Origin: Mycolicibacterium komossense
GTDB lineage: Bacteria > Actinomycetota > Actinomycetes > Mycobacteriales > Mycobacteriaceae
Reading direction: 5' to 3'
Assembly (NCBI RefSeq): GCF_025822605.1
Contig: NZ_JACKTY010000051.1
Coordinates: forward strand, 124,001 to 188,000
Length of the DNA: 64,000 bases
Both the position numbers and the translations under genes were made by a program. This document shows, piece after piece, positions 50,855-58,528 of this stretch; positions within the stretch are counted from its first letter, which is position 1, and every line of letters starts with the position of its first letter. Below the pieces are notes generated by a model, which worked only from the letters and a program-made list of their open reading frames with translations, was not told where the DNA came from and made no database searches.

Positions 50855-51384
50855 CGGATCCGTTCCTTCCTGGTGGTGCCGTTGCGGTAGGTGACGGTCA
50901 GCCACACCGGTTCCGGGTTCGAGCCCGGGCCGAACGGTGCGAGTCCGAACAGGCGGCGCGCCAGCCGGATCGGCAGATCGGGATGCAAGTACGACTGGCT
51001 GGTCGAGGACAGCAAAACGTTGTCGTTCTCGCGGGTGACGACGCGAAACACGTAGCCGGTCCGTTTATCAGCCTCGATCTCACACAGCAGATCGACCCCG
51101 TCATCGACGAGCTGCTTGCCGCGGACAAGTCCGGTCGTCTTCTGACCGTTGCGGTAGGTGACCAGCAGGCCGACCGGCTCCGGCTCGGTGAAGGGTGGGT
51201 CGACGCCGACTACCTGCGACCACACTTCGAGGGACGCGAACAGCCGCTTCGCCAGCCGCTCCGCGTCCTGCTCGTTCGCGTAGGACTGCGACGTCGACGA
51301 CAGCAGAATGTTGTGGTTGTCGCCGTCACGGACCCGCAGCACGTAGCCTGCGGCGGTGTCCGGTTCGATCTCGATGCGGATCAT
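50851..51384 (-). CDS. Tandem YegP/DUF1508-like protein
   Basis: The product has 177 residues from ATG 51384. Two copies of a module about 85 apart (GYVLRVRDGDNHNILLSSTS and GYVFRVVTRENDNVLLSSTS, each followed by QSY) match the YegP (DUF1508) fold. Each is followed by a related VTYRNG strand. The duplication gives a pseudo-symmetric protein. The function of the family is unknown. Confidence 0.65.
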   Translation of the reverse strand: MIRIEIEPDTAAGYVLRVRDGDNHNILLSSTSQSYANEQDAERLAKRLFASLEVWSQVVGVDPPFTEPEPVGLLVTYRNGQKTTGLVRGKQLVDDGVDLLCEIEADKRTGYVFRVVTRENDNVLLSSTSQSYLHPDLPIRLARRLFGLAPFGPGSNPEPVWLTVTYRNGTTRKERIR

Positions 51385-51947
51385 CGGGCACCGCCCATCA
51401 CTGCGTCGTATTGCGCGCGGACCCACAGCACGTCGCCCATTGCGGTATGCCGCTCGAACTCAGCCGGGTCGACGCCGATCGCGCGTGAGAGCTCTTCGGA
51501 CCTCCACGGCGGCGGCGGGAGTTCTTTGCGTGCCGCGAGGAACCCCTTCACGATCGACGTGATGTCGTCGGGGTGGTAATGCCATCGCGGTTCGACTCCG
51601 TTGGCGCGCAGCAGTTGCGCGAGGCGGGGGTCGTCGAAGACCGGGTTGCAGGCGATGACGTGCGCATCGCCGATGAACGTTGCGATCGAGCGTGCTGCCG
51701 ACTTCCCGCAAAACGCTTCGGTCTCGTCGTAGCGAGCCATGTAGTCGGCGACGAAGCGTGCTGGCAGGCTTTCGAGCCACACGCTGGGGTCGTTCTGAAT
51801 GAAGATGCGCATCTCAGATTCGAGGACGGCGCCGCTGTCGGGATCGACGTCCTCATCCGGTTGCCGCAGGATGGCGGCGAATTCCCAGATCGGCGCGTTG
51901 ATGTCGAGGCCGAGGGTTTCCGTATCGAGGAACACGATGTCGGCCAT
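51381..51947 (-). CDS. DnaQ-like 3'-5' exonuclease (DEDDh)
   Basis: The product has 188 residues from ATG 51947. ExoI is FLDTETLGL, ExoII ACNPVFDDPRL and ExoIII HTAMGDV (H-x-A-x2-D), the DEDDh set. It should proofread or trim DNA or RNA ends during phage replication. Coupled by overlaps to both neighbours. Confidence 0.85.
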   Translation of the reverse strand: MADIVFLDTETLGLDINAPIWEFAAILRQPDEDVDPDSGAVLESEMRIFIQNDPSVWLESLPARFVADYMARYDETEAFCGKSAARSIATFIGDAHVIACNPVFDDPRLAQLLRANGVEPRWHYHPDDITSIVKGFLAARKELPPPPWRSEELSRAIGVDPAEFERHTAMGDVLWVRAQYDAVMGGAR

Positions 51948-52273
51948 CAGGTGAGCTCCGTCGCCAGGAATGTGGGGCAGTAGGCGGCCTCGGCGGCACC
52001 GACGAAATAGGCGGCGTTGTGCTGGTCGAGGATGCTGTTCCGGCGGATCATCGCGATCGTCTCGTTCAGCGTGTGGCCCGACCGGTACTCGCACACCGCG
52101 TGCCCGGCGTCGATGATGTTCGTCGCGTTGCTGTAGGTGATGCCCTGATCGTCGAGCACCTGAAGGAACGCGATATCGGGGCCGGCGTCAGCGTGGACGG
52201 GTGCTGCGGCCAGGCCGGGGAACAGGATGCCGGCGCCGATGAGGATCGGCGCCCAGAGCCATTCGCGCAACAT
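51947..52273 (-). CDS. Secreted DUF732-like protein
   Basis: The product has 108 residues. A signal peptide (WAPILIGAGILFPGLAAAPVHADA) with an AxA-type cleavage site precedes a small domain with FLQVLDDQGITYSN, AGHAVCEYR and a second Cys. This is the pattern of DUF732 proteins abundant in mycobacteria. Carriage in a phage early operon is unusual and suggests capture from the host. The function is unknown. Confidence 0.7.
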   Translation of the reverse strand: MLREWLWAPILIGAGILFPGLAAAPVHADAGPDIAFLQVLDDQGITYSNATNIIDAGHAVCEYRSGHTLNETIAMIRRNSILDQHNAAYFVGAAEAAYCPTFLATELT

Positions 52274-52722
52274 CAGGGCGCGTCCGAGAAGTTCGCGGCG
52301 ACGACGGTGTCGTCCTGGCCGGTGTCGACCGAATCATCGTCGTCGCCGGTGTCGTCGTCGCCGGTGTTGGCCGGTGCACCGTTCACCGGGTCGATCTCGT
52401 ACAGGCCGGGCTGAGAGTCCTCCGACAGCGGCTTCTTCCCCGGCTGCCACCCTCCGAGAATCGTCAGATCGCGACGCGGGTAGAGCTCGCCCTTGGCGTT
52501 CTCCTTATTGCCGTCGCCGTTGACCTTGACTTTCAGCATGATCAGGAACGTGTCGCCCATCTCGGGCACCTTGTCGACGCGGATATTCCGCGAGCCGAAG
52601 CTGAATTTGACCTCCGTGCCGCCGGTGTCGACGTCATCGCCGACCCGCACACCGTTCGCATCGGTCTTGGCGAGCGTGTCCGTTGTCGGATGGTCGCTCG
52701 CCTTCGTCATGTCTTTGCCCAC
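52273..52722 (-). CDS. Hypothetical acidic-tailed phage protein
   Basis: The product has 149 residues. The centre is a beta-rich domain (VKFSFGSRNIRVDKVPEMGD, FLIMLKVKVNGDG). The last 35 residues are almost all Asp, Gly and Thr, possibly a DNA mimic or disordered tail. It sits just downstream of RecT. A recombination accessory role is possible but unproven. Confidence 0.55.
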   Translation of the reverse strand: MGKDMTKASDHPTTDTLAKTDANGVRVGDDVDTGGTEVKFSFGSRNIRVDKVPEMGDTFLIMLKVKVNGDGNKENAKGELYPRRDLTILGGWQPGKKPLSEDSQPGLYEIDPVNGAPANTGDDDTGDDDDSVDTGQDDTVVAANFSDAP

Positions 52723-52744
52723 TTGTTCTGTTTCCCTTCGGGTT

Positions 52745-53032
52745 TCAGCGACGAATCGCCGTGGTGTTTCCGGCGTACTGGTTGCCGCCGGTGTCTGGTG
52801 TGCCGTCGTGTTCGGGGTCGAACGGCGGCTCGGTGATGTCCTCCGCGACGGCAGCCGTGTAATCGATCACGGAGATCTGCGCGGCCCGCCGGTCACCGGA
52901 GATCGGCGTCCGGATCTCGACATCAGCGGTGTCGGGCAGATTCAGCTCGTTCATGCGTTTGACGAGCATCCGCAGATCACCTGCGATCAACGGGCCAGTG
53001 GGGCGCAACCGGCAGCCGCGCGACGCGCTCAA
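52745..53032 (-). CDS. Small hypothetical protein, early operon
   Basis: The product has 95 residues from TTG 53032, which overlaps the preceding stop (TTGA); an alternative ATG start lies 21 codons in. GPLIAGDLRMLVKRMNELNL resembles the opening of small phage DUF proteins (AGDLR..L..LPDDA). The rest is acidic. The function is unknown. Confidence 0.5.
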   Translation of the reverse strand: MSASRGCRLRPTGPLIAGDLRMLVKRMNELNLPDTADVEIRTPISGDRRAAQISVIDYTAAVAEDITEPPFDPEHDGTPDTGGNQYAGNTTAIRR

Positions 53033-53175
53033 AACAGCACATCCTGGATAAAGGACCGCGCGGATTCCGTGGACTTCTCAGCCACGCCGGCAATGTGGTC
53101 ATCCTTGGCATCAGGAAAAGCCTCGCCGATAATGTCGGTCAGCTTCGCTTCAAGTTCCGGCCAGATGTCCCGCAT
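53029..53175 (-). CDS. 48-residue hypothetical protein downstream of RecT
   Basis: MRDIWPELEAKLTDIIGEAF and an acidic helical remainder are seen. The ATG overlaps the RecT stop (TAATG), and the stop overlaps the next gene. Unknown function. Confidence 0.5.
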   Translation of the reverse strand: MRDIWPELEAKLTDIIGEAFPDAKDDHIAGVAEKSTESARSFIQDVLF

Positions 53176-54527
53176 TACTGGCCGCCCTCGCGAGTCTCGC
53201 CGGACGTGTCGCCCGGGCTGGCGGCCTCGGTCTCGGCCTGCTTCATTTCGTCGTTGAGCTGGCGAAGCGATTCCTCGTTCAGCCACTCCGTGACGTCGGC
53301 GTCGAGGGTGCCCGCCTGCTTCCGTGAGATCAGACCGTTCCGCAGCGCTTGCAGTTCGTCGTCGGTGAGATCTTTCGATGATTCGACGTCGCGGCCGACG
53401 ATCGCCCGGATGATGACCAGTCGATCTCCGCGCTGATCTTTCCCATTCAGATCGAGCTCGCCGAACGTCGCGAAGATCGCCCCGTTCAGCTTGTCGCGGG
53501 CCGCTTTCCGCAGATCGGAATCCTGTGCGCCCAGGCCGGCGTCCGCCGTCGTGCCCTCCGGCTCGCCCTGCGTTTCGACCACATCGGTATCTGCGGCGCC
53601 GGCCCGGGTTTCCTGCGGTTGCGGTGTTTCTTCGGTGGCTTCAGGCTCGACGACCTCGGCGTCGACAATGTCCTTCTCGGCGCGTTCACGTTCGCGTTGC
53701 TCGCGTGCGGCCCGCAGCCCGCCGACGCCGGATCCGCCAGGCCGACGTCGCGAAGCCGGTTCCTGCTCGACGTTGCCTTCCTGGTCGATGACTGTCGACT
53801 GCGCAGCGTCTTCGAGGATCAGGCCGGAGAAGTCGTCCGGGTAGGTTCGGCGCCACGCCAGGGCCTCCGCGCACTTCGCGATCTGATTCCGGGGCATCTT
53901 CCCCCACATCGCGTTTGGCTGATCCTGATAGCCGGTCTGCATGAACTCGTCGTAGTGGGCGATGCCCTCGAACTCTTCGCCGTCGCGAAAGATGACGAAC
54001 CGGGCGGCGAACGGCGGCTTGCCTTTTGGCCAGACCTTCCGCCAATGCTGGATTACCTCGCCGTCATCGGTGATGTGGAAGTCGTCCTCGCCGGTGAACC
54101 ACGGGCCTTCGAAGCGAAGAGTGTCGCCGTAATACTTCGCGGCTTCGCGACCGTTCTTCCGGTAGCCGTCGATGCCCGTCTGGATCGTGTACTTCGTAAC
54201 CCAGCTATCGACCCTGCGACGGCCGTTCTGCGCGCTGTCGTCCTCGACCCACTCCGTGATCTTTGTGTTCCGGCCGATCATGTAGATCTGGCGTCGGAAC
54301 GGGTCCAAACCTGTTGTGCGGCAGACGTGGAAAAACAGGTCGAGGTCGCCCTGCGTCGCGGCTTCGAGTCCGATCTGACGGAGGATCGCGGTCTGATTCT
54401 CGTCCCAGCGCTGCTGCTCCGGCCGGATGGTGGCGATCGACTTCGCCGCGTTTTCCTGCTCCGCCCGCGCTGCGGCGTCGACCAGGTTTTCTTCGTCGAC
54501 GCGGTCCTTCGTGGTGGTCTCAGTCAT
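53175..54527 (-). CDS. recT: RecT-family single-strand annealing protein
   Basis: The protein has 450 residues. The core (about 60-260) with TQGDLDLFFHVCRTTGLDPF, TGIDGYRKNG and a WGKMPRNQIAKCAEALAWRR segment is the RecT annealase. The C-terminal 180 residues form a long acidic, low-complexity tail. It anneals complementary single strands produced by the adjacent exonuclease for phage recombination and end repair. The genes overlap by 8 bases. Confidence 0.9.
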   Translation of the reverse strand: MTETTTKDRVDEENLVDAAARAEQENAAKSIATIRPEQQRWDENQTAILRQIGLEAATQGDLDLFFHVCRTTGLDPFRRQIYMIGRNTKITEWVEDDSAQNGRRRVDSWVTKYTIQTGIDGYRKNGREAAKYYGDTLRFEGPWFTGEDDFHITDDGEVIQHWRKVWPKGKPPFAARFVIFRDGEEFEGIAHYDEFMQTGYQDQPNAMWGKMPRNQIAKCAEALAWRRTYPDDFSGLILEDAAQSTVIDQEGNVEQEPASRRRPGGSGVGGLRAAREQRERERAEKDIVDAEVVEPEATEETPQPQETRAGAADTDVVETQGEPEGTTADAGLGAQDSDLRKAARDKLNGAIFATFGELDLNGKDQRGDRLVIIRAIVGRDVESSKDLTDDELQALRNGLISRKQAGTLDADVTEWLNEESLRQLNDEMKQAETEAASPGDTSGETREGGQ

Positions 54528-55500
54528 CAGTGTTTCCTCCGGTCAGTGCCCGAACTTTGTCCGGGGTAATGGATTTCGACGGGTAGAACGAGACGCCGCC
54601 CTTCGAGCCGGGCTGGCGCCGGGCGACCTGAATTCCGCCATGCTTCGGGTCGCCGAGGTTCGCGTATTGCGCCTGTTCCATCCGCTTCAGCAGACGGTTG
54701 CGTTGCAGGTTCAGTTCGTCGTCGGCGGCCGCGAACGCGACACGCGCCTCGGCGTAGTCGAGCGCTTCGTCCGGATCGATATCGACTGTCGTGCCGTCAA
54801 TGTCGGGATGCAGTGCCTTGATGCAGTCGTAGGTCGCCGGAGACTTATCGAGCGGCGGGGGATCGTCGTTCGACAGCGACTCGTGGAACCGGCGGCACTC
54901 GTTGATCAGGAACGATGCCTCGGCGCGGGCGTCGGCGTCGTACTCGACCTGGTAGAGTCGTTCGTCGCCGATCCGCGGGCCAACGCACAGCAGGTGTCCG
55001 GCCTTGTCGGTCCAGCCAGTGAACAGCATCGCGGTCAGCACCTGCGCGAAGTAGTCCGGCGGCAGGTTGCCTGATCCGTCGTCGCCCCACTTGTCGGCGT
55101 CGTTCTGGTCGCGCGCCATCTTGAATTCGACGACGCGGCGGGACTGGCCGCGGACAGCGCGCCGGTCGAGCGTCACCATTGCGGGGAAGCCGAAGTGTTC
55201 CGGGTCGACGATGAATTGCACTTCACCTGGCGACAGCAGCCAGCGTTCGGTCTGTCTGCGCCGCCAGCGTTTCGCGGCGAAGTCCTCGACGTCGTGTCCA
55301 AGGTCGAACGCGTCCTTCGGTTCCTCCGGCGGGACAAGCCCTTTCATCCGATTCCACAGGGAGAACGGCGACTCCCAGCGAGACAGGCCGAGGATCGCGC
55401 CGACCTTAGAGGGGGAGATCATCGCGCGGTGCTGCTCAGAGCCGGGCTGGATCCACTCTGGGTCGCGTGGCGTGTAGACGCCGATGTGTCGAATGCTCAT
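54520..55500 (-). CDS. YqaJ-type viral recombinase / exonuclease
   Basis: The product has 326 residues from ATG 55500. ISPSKVGAILGLSRWESPFSLW is the YqaJ opening. VEDFAAKRWRRR, then VTLDRRAVRG and VEFKMARDQ supply the D...E-x-K catalytic residues. It degrades one strand of duplex DNA to feed RecT, equivalent to lambda exo-beta. The C-terminal half has a YAEARVAFAAADDELN helix. Confidence 0.88.
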   Translation of the reverse strand: MSIRHIGVYTPRDPEWIQPGSEQHRAMISPSKVGAILGLSRWESPFSLWNRMKGLVPPEEPKDAFDLGHDVEDFAAKRWRRRQTERWLLSPGEVQFIVDPEHFGFPAMVTLDRRAVRGQSRRVVEFKMARDQNDADKWGDDGSGNLPPDYFAQVLTAMLFTGWTDKAGHLLCVGPRIGDERLYQVEYDADARAEASFLINECRRFHESLSNDDPPPLDKSPATYDCIKALHPDIDGTTVDIDPDEALDYAEARVAFAAADDELNLQRNRLLKRMEQAQYANLGDPKHGGIQVARRQPGSKGGVSFYPSKSITPDKVRALTGGNTDD

Positions 55501-55673
55501 GGCCGGGTCGCTCTCCGTCTGGTCCTCGATGGTGTGGGTATGTGCTCGACGGTCGGGCGGCACTTCGGGCAATGCCGCTCGGCCCGGGCCGGCTCACCGG
55601 ATACCAGGTGTAGTTCGCACCGTGGATCCGACGCGTCATGAAACGCCCTATTGGTCAACGCTTTACGACTCAT
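55497..55673 (-). CDS. Small basic Cys/His protein
   Basis: The product has 58 residues from ATG 55673. CELHLVSGEPARAERHCPKC gives a zinc-ribbon-like C/H and C-x2-C set, then a basic tail. ATGA overlaps occur at both ends. Confidence 0.55.
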   Translation of the reverse strand: MSRKALTNRAFHDASDPRCELHLVSGEPARAERHCPKCRPTVEHIPTPSRTRRRATRP

Positions 55674-55819
55674 CGGCTCGCCTCCGCTCTCACTGCGAGT
55701 TCGGCCGACTCGCCGGACATGTCGCAGAACGTGTACCTGTCTTTGTCGGGAACGCGATGGATGGGGAACGTGCCCTCCGGCGTGAGGTCGCATTTCAAGT
55801 GGCAGATCGTGCACTTCAC
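55670..55819 (-). CDS. 49-residue zinc-finger-like protein
   Basis: From GTG 55819, VKCTICHLKCDLTPEGTFPI continues to DRYTFC and an acidic tail. Its start overlaps the stop of the HTH gene (GTGA) and its stop overlaps the next ATG (ATGA). This four-base coupling at both ends supports a real gene despite the size. Confidence 0.6.
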   Translation of the reverse strand: MKCTICHLKCDLTPEGTFPIHRVPDKDRYTFCDMSGESAELAVRAEASR

Positions 55820-56637
55820 GAGGCCCGCCGCTCCGCCGCAGTTGCCGCGTTCTGCGTCGCAATACCCAACCGCGACAACCGCTTCAGTATCAGGTCCATC
55901 GTGATCCCGAGCCGGTCAGCGATCAACTCATCCGACATCCGCAGGTGATCTCGCAGATCCAGGTATTCGTCACGGAACTCGTCGAGCACACCGTTCCACG
56001 GGGTATCCCGGCGAATCGCTTCGACGATCGGCTCGGCGGCCGGATCATCGATCGTCTCGATGTCCCACGCCAGCGGAGGAAGCCAGCTACGCTCTGCCGC
56101 GCGGCGACGAGCCCGATCAGCAGCCGGGCCGACCGGGGCCGCCTGGCCTTCGAGCACGCGGAACACCGCGGCGATCCGGTTGAACGTCTCCGGCCGAACC
56201 CAACTCGCCCGACCGAACGTGTACGGCCACAGGTTGCTCTGCCGAATCGAAATGTGCTCTGCGATCTGGACTTCCGTATAGCCGAGGGCGACCAGCGCGC
56301 GGACCCGGCGAACCACGCCGATCGGATCCATCCTGGCGGGCTGCGCATCGAACGGGACCGCGAAGATCGCCGCCGCAGTCGGCGCCTCGATGTACTTCTT
56401 CTTACCCTTCGCGATCTCGAAAATCGTCGTCATGCCAGCGCCCGACAGGTCGGCAATCCGCCGGTATCCGTGGCCGCGCTCACGCAGCGCTTCGATGTGC
56501 GCCGCGACGATCGCCGGGTCGACAGGCGGGTTCGCTTTCAGCCAGGCCCGATAGTGCTTTTTACACAGGCCGCGGCACGCGACGACGGCCATGTTCTGGC
56601 ACCTCCCGGACGGGGCCGCGCATATCGGCCGGCTCAT
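55816..56637 (-). CDS. Zinc-finger plus HTH DNA-binding protein
   Basis: The product has 273 residues. CAAPSGRCQNMAVVACRGLC with KKHYRAWL is a small Cys/His finger. Then come several HTH segments (RIADLSGAGMTTIFEIAKG; YTEVQIAEHISIRQSNLWPY; and a C-terminal SDELIADRLGITMDLILKRL). A LAWDIETIDDP stretch lies between them. Such multi-HTH proteins in early regions of mycobacteriophages probably bind DNA, but the role is unknown. Confidence 0.65.
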   Translation of the reverse strand: MSRPICAAPSGRCQNMAVVACRGLCKKHYRAWLKANPPVDPAIVAAHIEALRERGHGYRRIADLSGAGMTTIFEIAKGKKKYIEAPTAAAIFAVPFDAQPARMDPIGVVRRVRALVALGYTEVQIAEHISIRQSNLWPYTFGRASWVRPETFNRIAAVFRVLEGQAAPVGPAADRARRRAAERSWLPPLAWDIETIDDPAAEPIVEAIRRDTPWNGVLDEFRDEYLDLRDHLRMSDELIADRLGITMDLILKRLSRLGIATQNAATAAERRAS

Positions 56638-56759
56638 TGGGTGAGTCCCGCTCCGAGCGCGATGATCCGCAGATAGGCGGACATCAGTTCCGGGAGTGGC
56701 AGGGGCGGGTCGAGCTTGGCCGGTTCGTTGACCGGCTCGGTACGATCTGTAGCTGACAT
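56634..56759 (-). CDS. 41-residue hypothetical protein
   Basis: MSATDRTEPVNEPAKLDPPL and a final helix (LMSAYLRIIALGAGLT) are seen. Its stop overlaps the next ATG (ATGA). A hairpin lies just upstream of its start. Function unknown. Confidence 0.5.
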   Translation of the reverse strand: MSATDRTEPVNEPAKLDPPLPLPELMSAYLRIIALGAGLTQ

Positions 56760-56787
56760 CGGTGATCCGTTCCGTTGTCGTGGGATG

Positions 56788-56811
56788 CCGATTCCGTTGC
56801 AGCGGGATCGG
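56788..56811. other. Stem-loop in the only long gap of the early operon
   Basis: CCGATTCCG-N6-CGGGATCGG forms a 9-bp stem with one G-T pair in the 71-bp gap 56760-56830. There is no T-run, so this could be an attenuator, a processing site or an RNA-binding site and not a simple terminator. Confidence 0.4.
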
Positions 56812-56830
56812 TATCCGCTGTTTCGGGGGG

Positions 56831-57142
56831 TCAGGAAGTTTGGTGCTCGCCAGCGGCAGCAGCAGGGGGCTGCGTTACCGCCGCCAGGCCACGCCCGGCG
56901 ATCAAGTCGTGGATCTGAGATGCGACGCCGTGATGAACCTTCAGCTCACCGCTGGCCGCGTCGTATTCGTAGAAGGGAGCACTGTTCTCGGCGATCGTCT
57001 TCAGCGAGTCGCTGATCTCGCCGAGAGTGTCGAGCAGCTTCTTCTCGAAGATCGACATCCGTGCTCGCTGTTGCGCTTCGAGCGCGGCGTTCCGCTCGGC
57101 GTCGAGCTCGTCCGGCGACTTGTAGCCGCTGTCCCACCCCAT
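56831..57142 (-). CDS. Hypothetical helical phage protein
   Basis: The product has 103 residues. MGWDSGYKSPDELDAERNAA leads into a coiled-coil-like helix (EKKLLDTLGEISDSLKTIAE) and an Ala/Pro-rich tail. It is coupled to the next upstream gene by one-base overlap. Unknown function. Confidence 0.55.
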   Translation of the reverse strand: MGWDSGYKSPDELDAERNAALEAQQRARMSIFEKKLLDTLGEISDSLKTIAENSAPFYEYDAASGELKVHHGVASQIHDLIAGRGLAAVTQPPAAAAGEHQTS

Positions 57143-57474
57143 TACGAGGCCCGCGCGATCTGCTGGTCAGCGGCGGAGCGGCGCAGGTTGAACATGTCGG
57201 CGAGGTCCGGTTCGCGGATCATGATCAGCCGCGCGTAGTAGGCGGTGAAGTTGTTGTTCAGCGTGAAATCGGGGTCGGTGGTGACCATCGCGATTTCCCA
57301 GCGGGTCCGCTCGAACAGCGTCTTGATGCCGAGCTTCCGGCGGCCCGTCTTGGCGACCCACTCACGGGCGAGCCGCACCAGCGCGGCATAGACCGCCGGG
57401 TTCTCCTCATGGAAGGTCGCGAACCGCTGCGCCGTCGACGAGTCCAGGCTGAACAGCCCGATCTGCTCGCTCAC
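57142..57474 (-). CDS. Hypothetical early phage protein
   Basis: The product has 110 residues. AVYAALVRLAREWVAKTGRR, then LGIKTLFERTRWEIAMVTTD and a NNNFTAYYARLIM segment are seen. This helical arrangement recurs in early regions of temperate phages, near recombination genes, without known function. Overlaps on both sides. Confidence 0.6.
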   Translation of the reverse strand: MSEQIGLFSLDSSTAQRFATFHEENPAVYAALVRLAREWVAKTGRRKLGIKTLFERTRWEIAMVTTDPDFTLNNNFTAYYARLIMIREPDLADMFNLRRSAADQQIARAS

Positions 57475-57878
57475 GGGCCATCACCACAATCGGCGTGCAC
57501 CGATTCCCAGTCGCGGAGTGCGTCGTAGTGCTCGATCGCGCGTTCGTGGTTGATCTTGTCGATGACGCGGGCGACGACTCTAAGATCGACGTCGAGCAAG
57601 GCGCGGCCGAAGAGGTCCGCGACAGCCTCGGCGGCCTCTAGCTGCTCATCGTCGGTGGCCTCGATCTGGCCGCCGTGACCACGAACCTCGAACGTCGCGC
57701 CACACACGCATTTCGCGAACGACGTGATCGGCGGCGCGAAACTCGCAGTCCACTGAAGCTGTTCGAACTGCGCAATCTTCTGGTCGGCCTGGTCGAGCGC
57801 TGCGAAGAATTTCGACGGCCGGGCCGGCGCCGCGAGTCCGATCGGGACGTCGAGGACGTTCCGCGCTACGGCGCTCAT
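57471..57878 (-). CDS. Hypothetical early phage protein with a CxC motif
   Basis: The product has 135 residues. A helical N-terminus (FFAALDQADQKIAQFEQLQW), a FAKCVCGATFEV strand-turn and an acidic C-terminal helix are visible. The start overlaps the stop upstream. Function unknown. Confidence 0.55.
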   Translation of the reverse strand: MSAVARNVLDVPIGLAAPARPSKFFAALDQADQKIAQFEQLQWTASFAPPITSFAKCVCGATFEVRGHGGQIEATDDEQLEAAEAVADLFGRALLDVDLRVVARVIDKINHERAIEHYDALRDWESVHADCGDGP

Positions 57879-58081
57879 CGGGTCAGCTCCGCGGGTGCTG
57901 GGTCCTCATCGAGCGCGAGTTCGGCTTCGCCGTCGATGAGCTGGTCACGCTCAACCTCGGCGATCTCGTTCTCGATGGTCCGAAAACGCAGAGTCCCGCG
58001 GACGCCGAGGCACCAACCGACGATGAGCGCCACGGCGAGCGCGGCCGCCATCTGAACGACGTTGGTCACAGCGGCGGTCAC
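57875..58081 (-). CDS. Small membrane protein
   Basis: The product has 68 residues from GTG 58081 (GTGA overlap). One hydrophobic helix (VQMAAALAVALIVGWCLGV) is followed by an acidic cytoplasmic tail. It is expressed early with the leftward operon. It could act in exclusion, but this is unproven. Confidence 0.55.
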   Translation of the reverse strand: MTAAVTNVVQMAAALAVALIVGWCLGVRGTLRFRTIENEIAEVERDQLIDGEAELALDEDPAPAELTR

Positions 58082-58224
58082 GCGTGATCACCACCCTCGG
58101 CGGGGGCCGCTTCCTCAACAGCCTCCGCCGGGCCGTCTCCTACGCTCGGGGTGCTGACCACCGACGAAGGAGAAGAACTGTGGCTTTGAATCGTTCGCAC
58201 GTCGGAGGCGGTCAGCGCGGTCAC
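58078..58224 (-). CDS. 48-residue hypothetical protein, second early gene
   Basis: The GTG-initiated frame (VTALTASDVRTIQSHSSSPS, then an acidic Ala/Glu-rich tail) fills the gap between the HTH gene and the membrane protein. Both ends are GTGA overlaps, which is the main evidence for it. Confidence 0.5.
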   Translation of the reverse strand: MTALTASDVRTIQSHSSSPSSVVSTPSVGDGPAEAVEEAAPAEGGDHA

Positions 58225-58418
58225 GCGGGCTGCTCGGCAGTCAGAAGGGCTTCGACGTCTGCACGGTTATATCGGCGATGACCGACCGGAGTCCGCAGGG
58301 ATGTGATGCGGCCCGCCTTTTCCCACCGCCGAAGGGTGTCGGCCGATACGCCCAGGAGTGATGCTGCCTCACCTACGCTAAGCCGGTCACCGCCAGACGA
58401 AGCATGCTTAGTTTGCAT
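58221..58418 (-). CDS. MerR-like HTH, first gene of the leftward early operon (Cro or excisionase candidate)
   Basis: The product has 65 residues. LSVGEAASLLGVSADTLRRW, then the wing with RTPVGHRRYNRADVEALL, is a MerR/excisionase winged helix. It is divergent from the repressor across a 110-bp operator region and heads the lytic operon, as Cro does in BPs-type phages. By fold it could equally be the excisionase. The start ATG 58418 lies 7 bases after a -10-like box, so the mRNA may be leaderless. Confidence 0.65.
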   Translation of the reverse strand: MQTKHASSGGDRLSVGEAASLLGVSADTLRRWEKAGRITSLRTPVGHRRYNRADVEALLTAEQPA

Positions 58419-58528
58419 ACCGCATACCTAAGCACACTTAGTTTCTAAGCGTCAATCGTTTTGCGGCCTGGGAAATTCGTTTCTTCTACCAATTGCAAAG
58501 GTTTGCATGGGTATGCCACACTTTGCAT
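58407..58528. promoter_or_regulatory. Immunity operator region between the early gene and the repressor
   Basis: Half-sites CTTAG/CTAAG occur at 58407, 58428, 58437 and 58445, forming CTAAG-CACA-CTTAG-TTT-CTAAG over the leftward promoter. That promoter reads TTGACG (58450-58455, minus), 18 bases, TTAGGT (58426-58431). A second family, TTTGCAT, is at 58412, 58502 and 58522, including the palindrome TGCAAA-GG-TTTGCA (58494-58507). GCATACC is repeated at 58415 and 58422 and inverted at 58510. This is the expected binding region for repressor and Cro. Confidence 0.65.

Noticed and set aside
58493..58528. A TTG start that would lengthen the repressor by 12 residues
   Set aside because: The added residues are translated operator repeats and there is no ribosome site; ATG 58529 fits a leaderless start.
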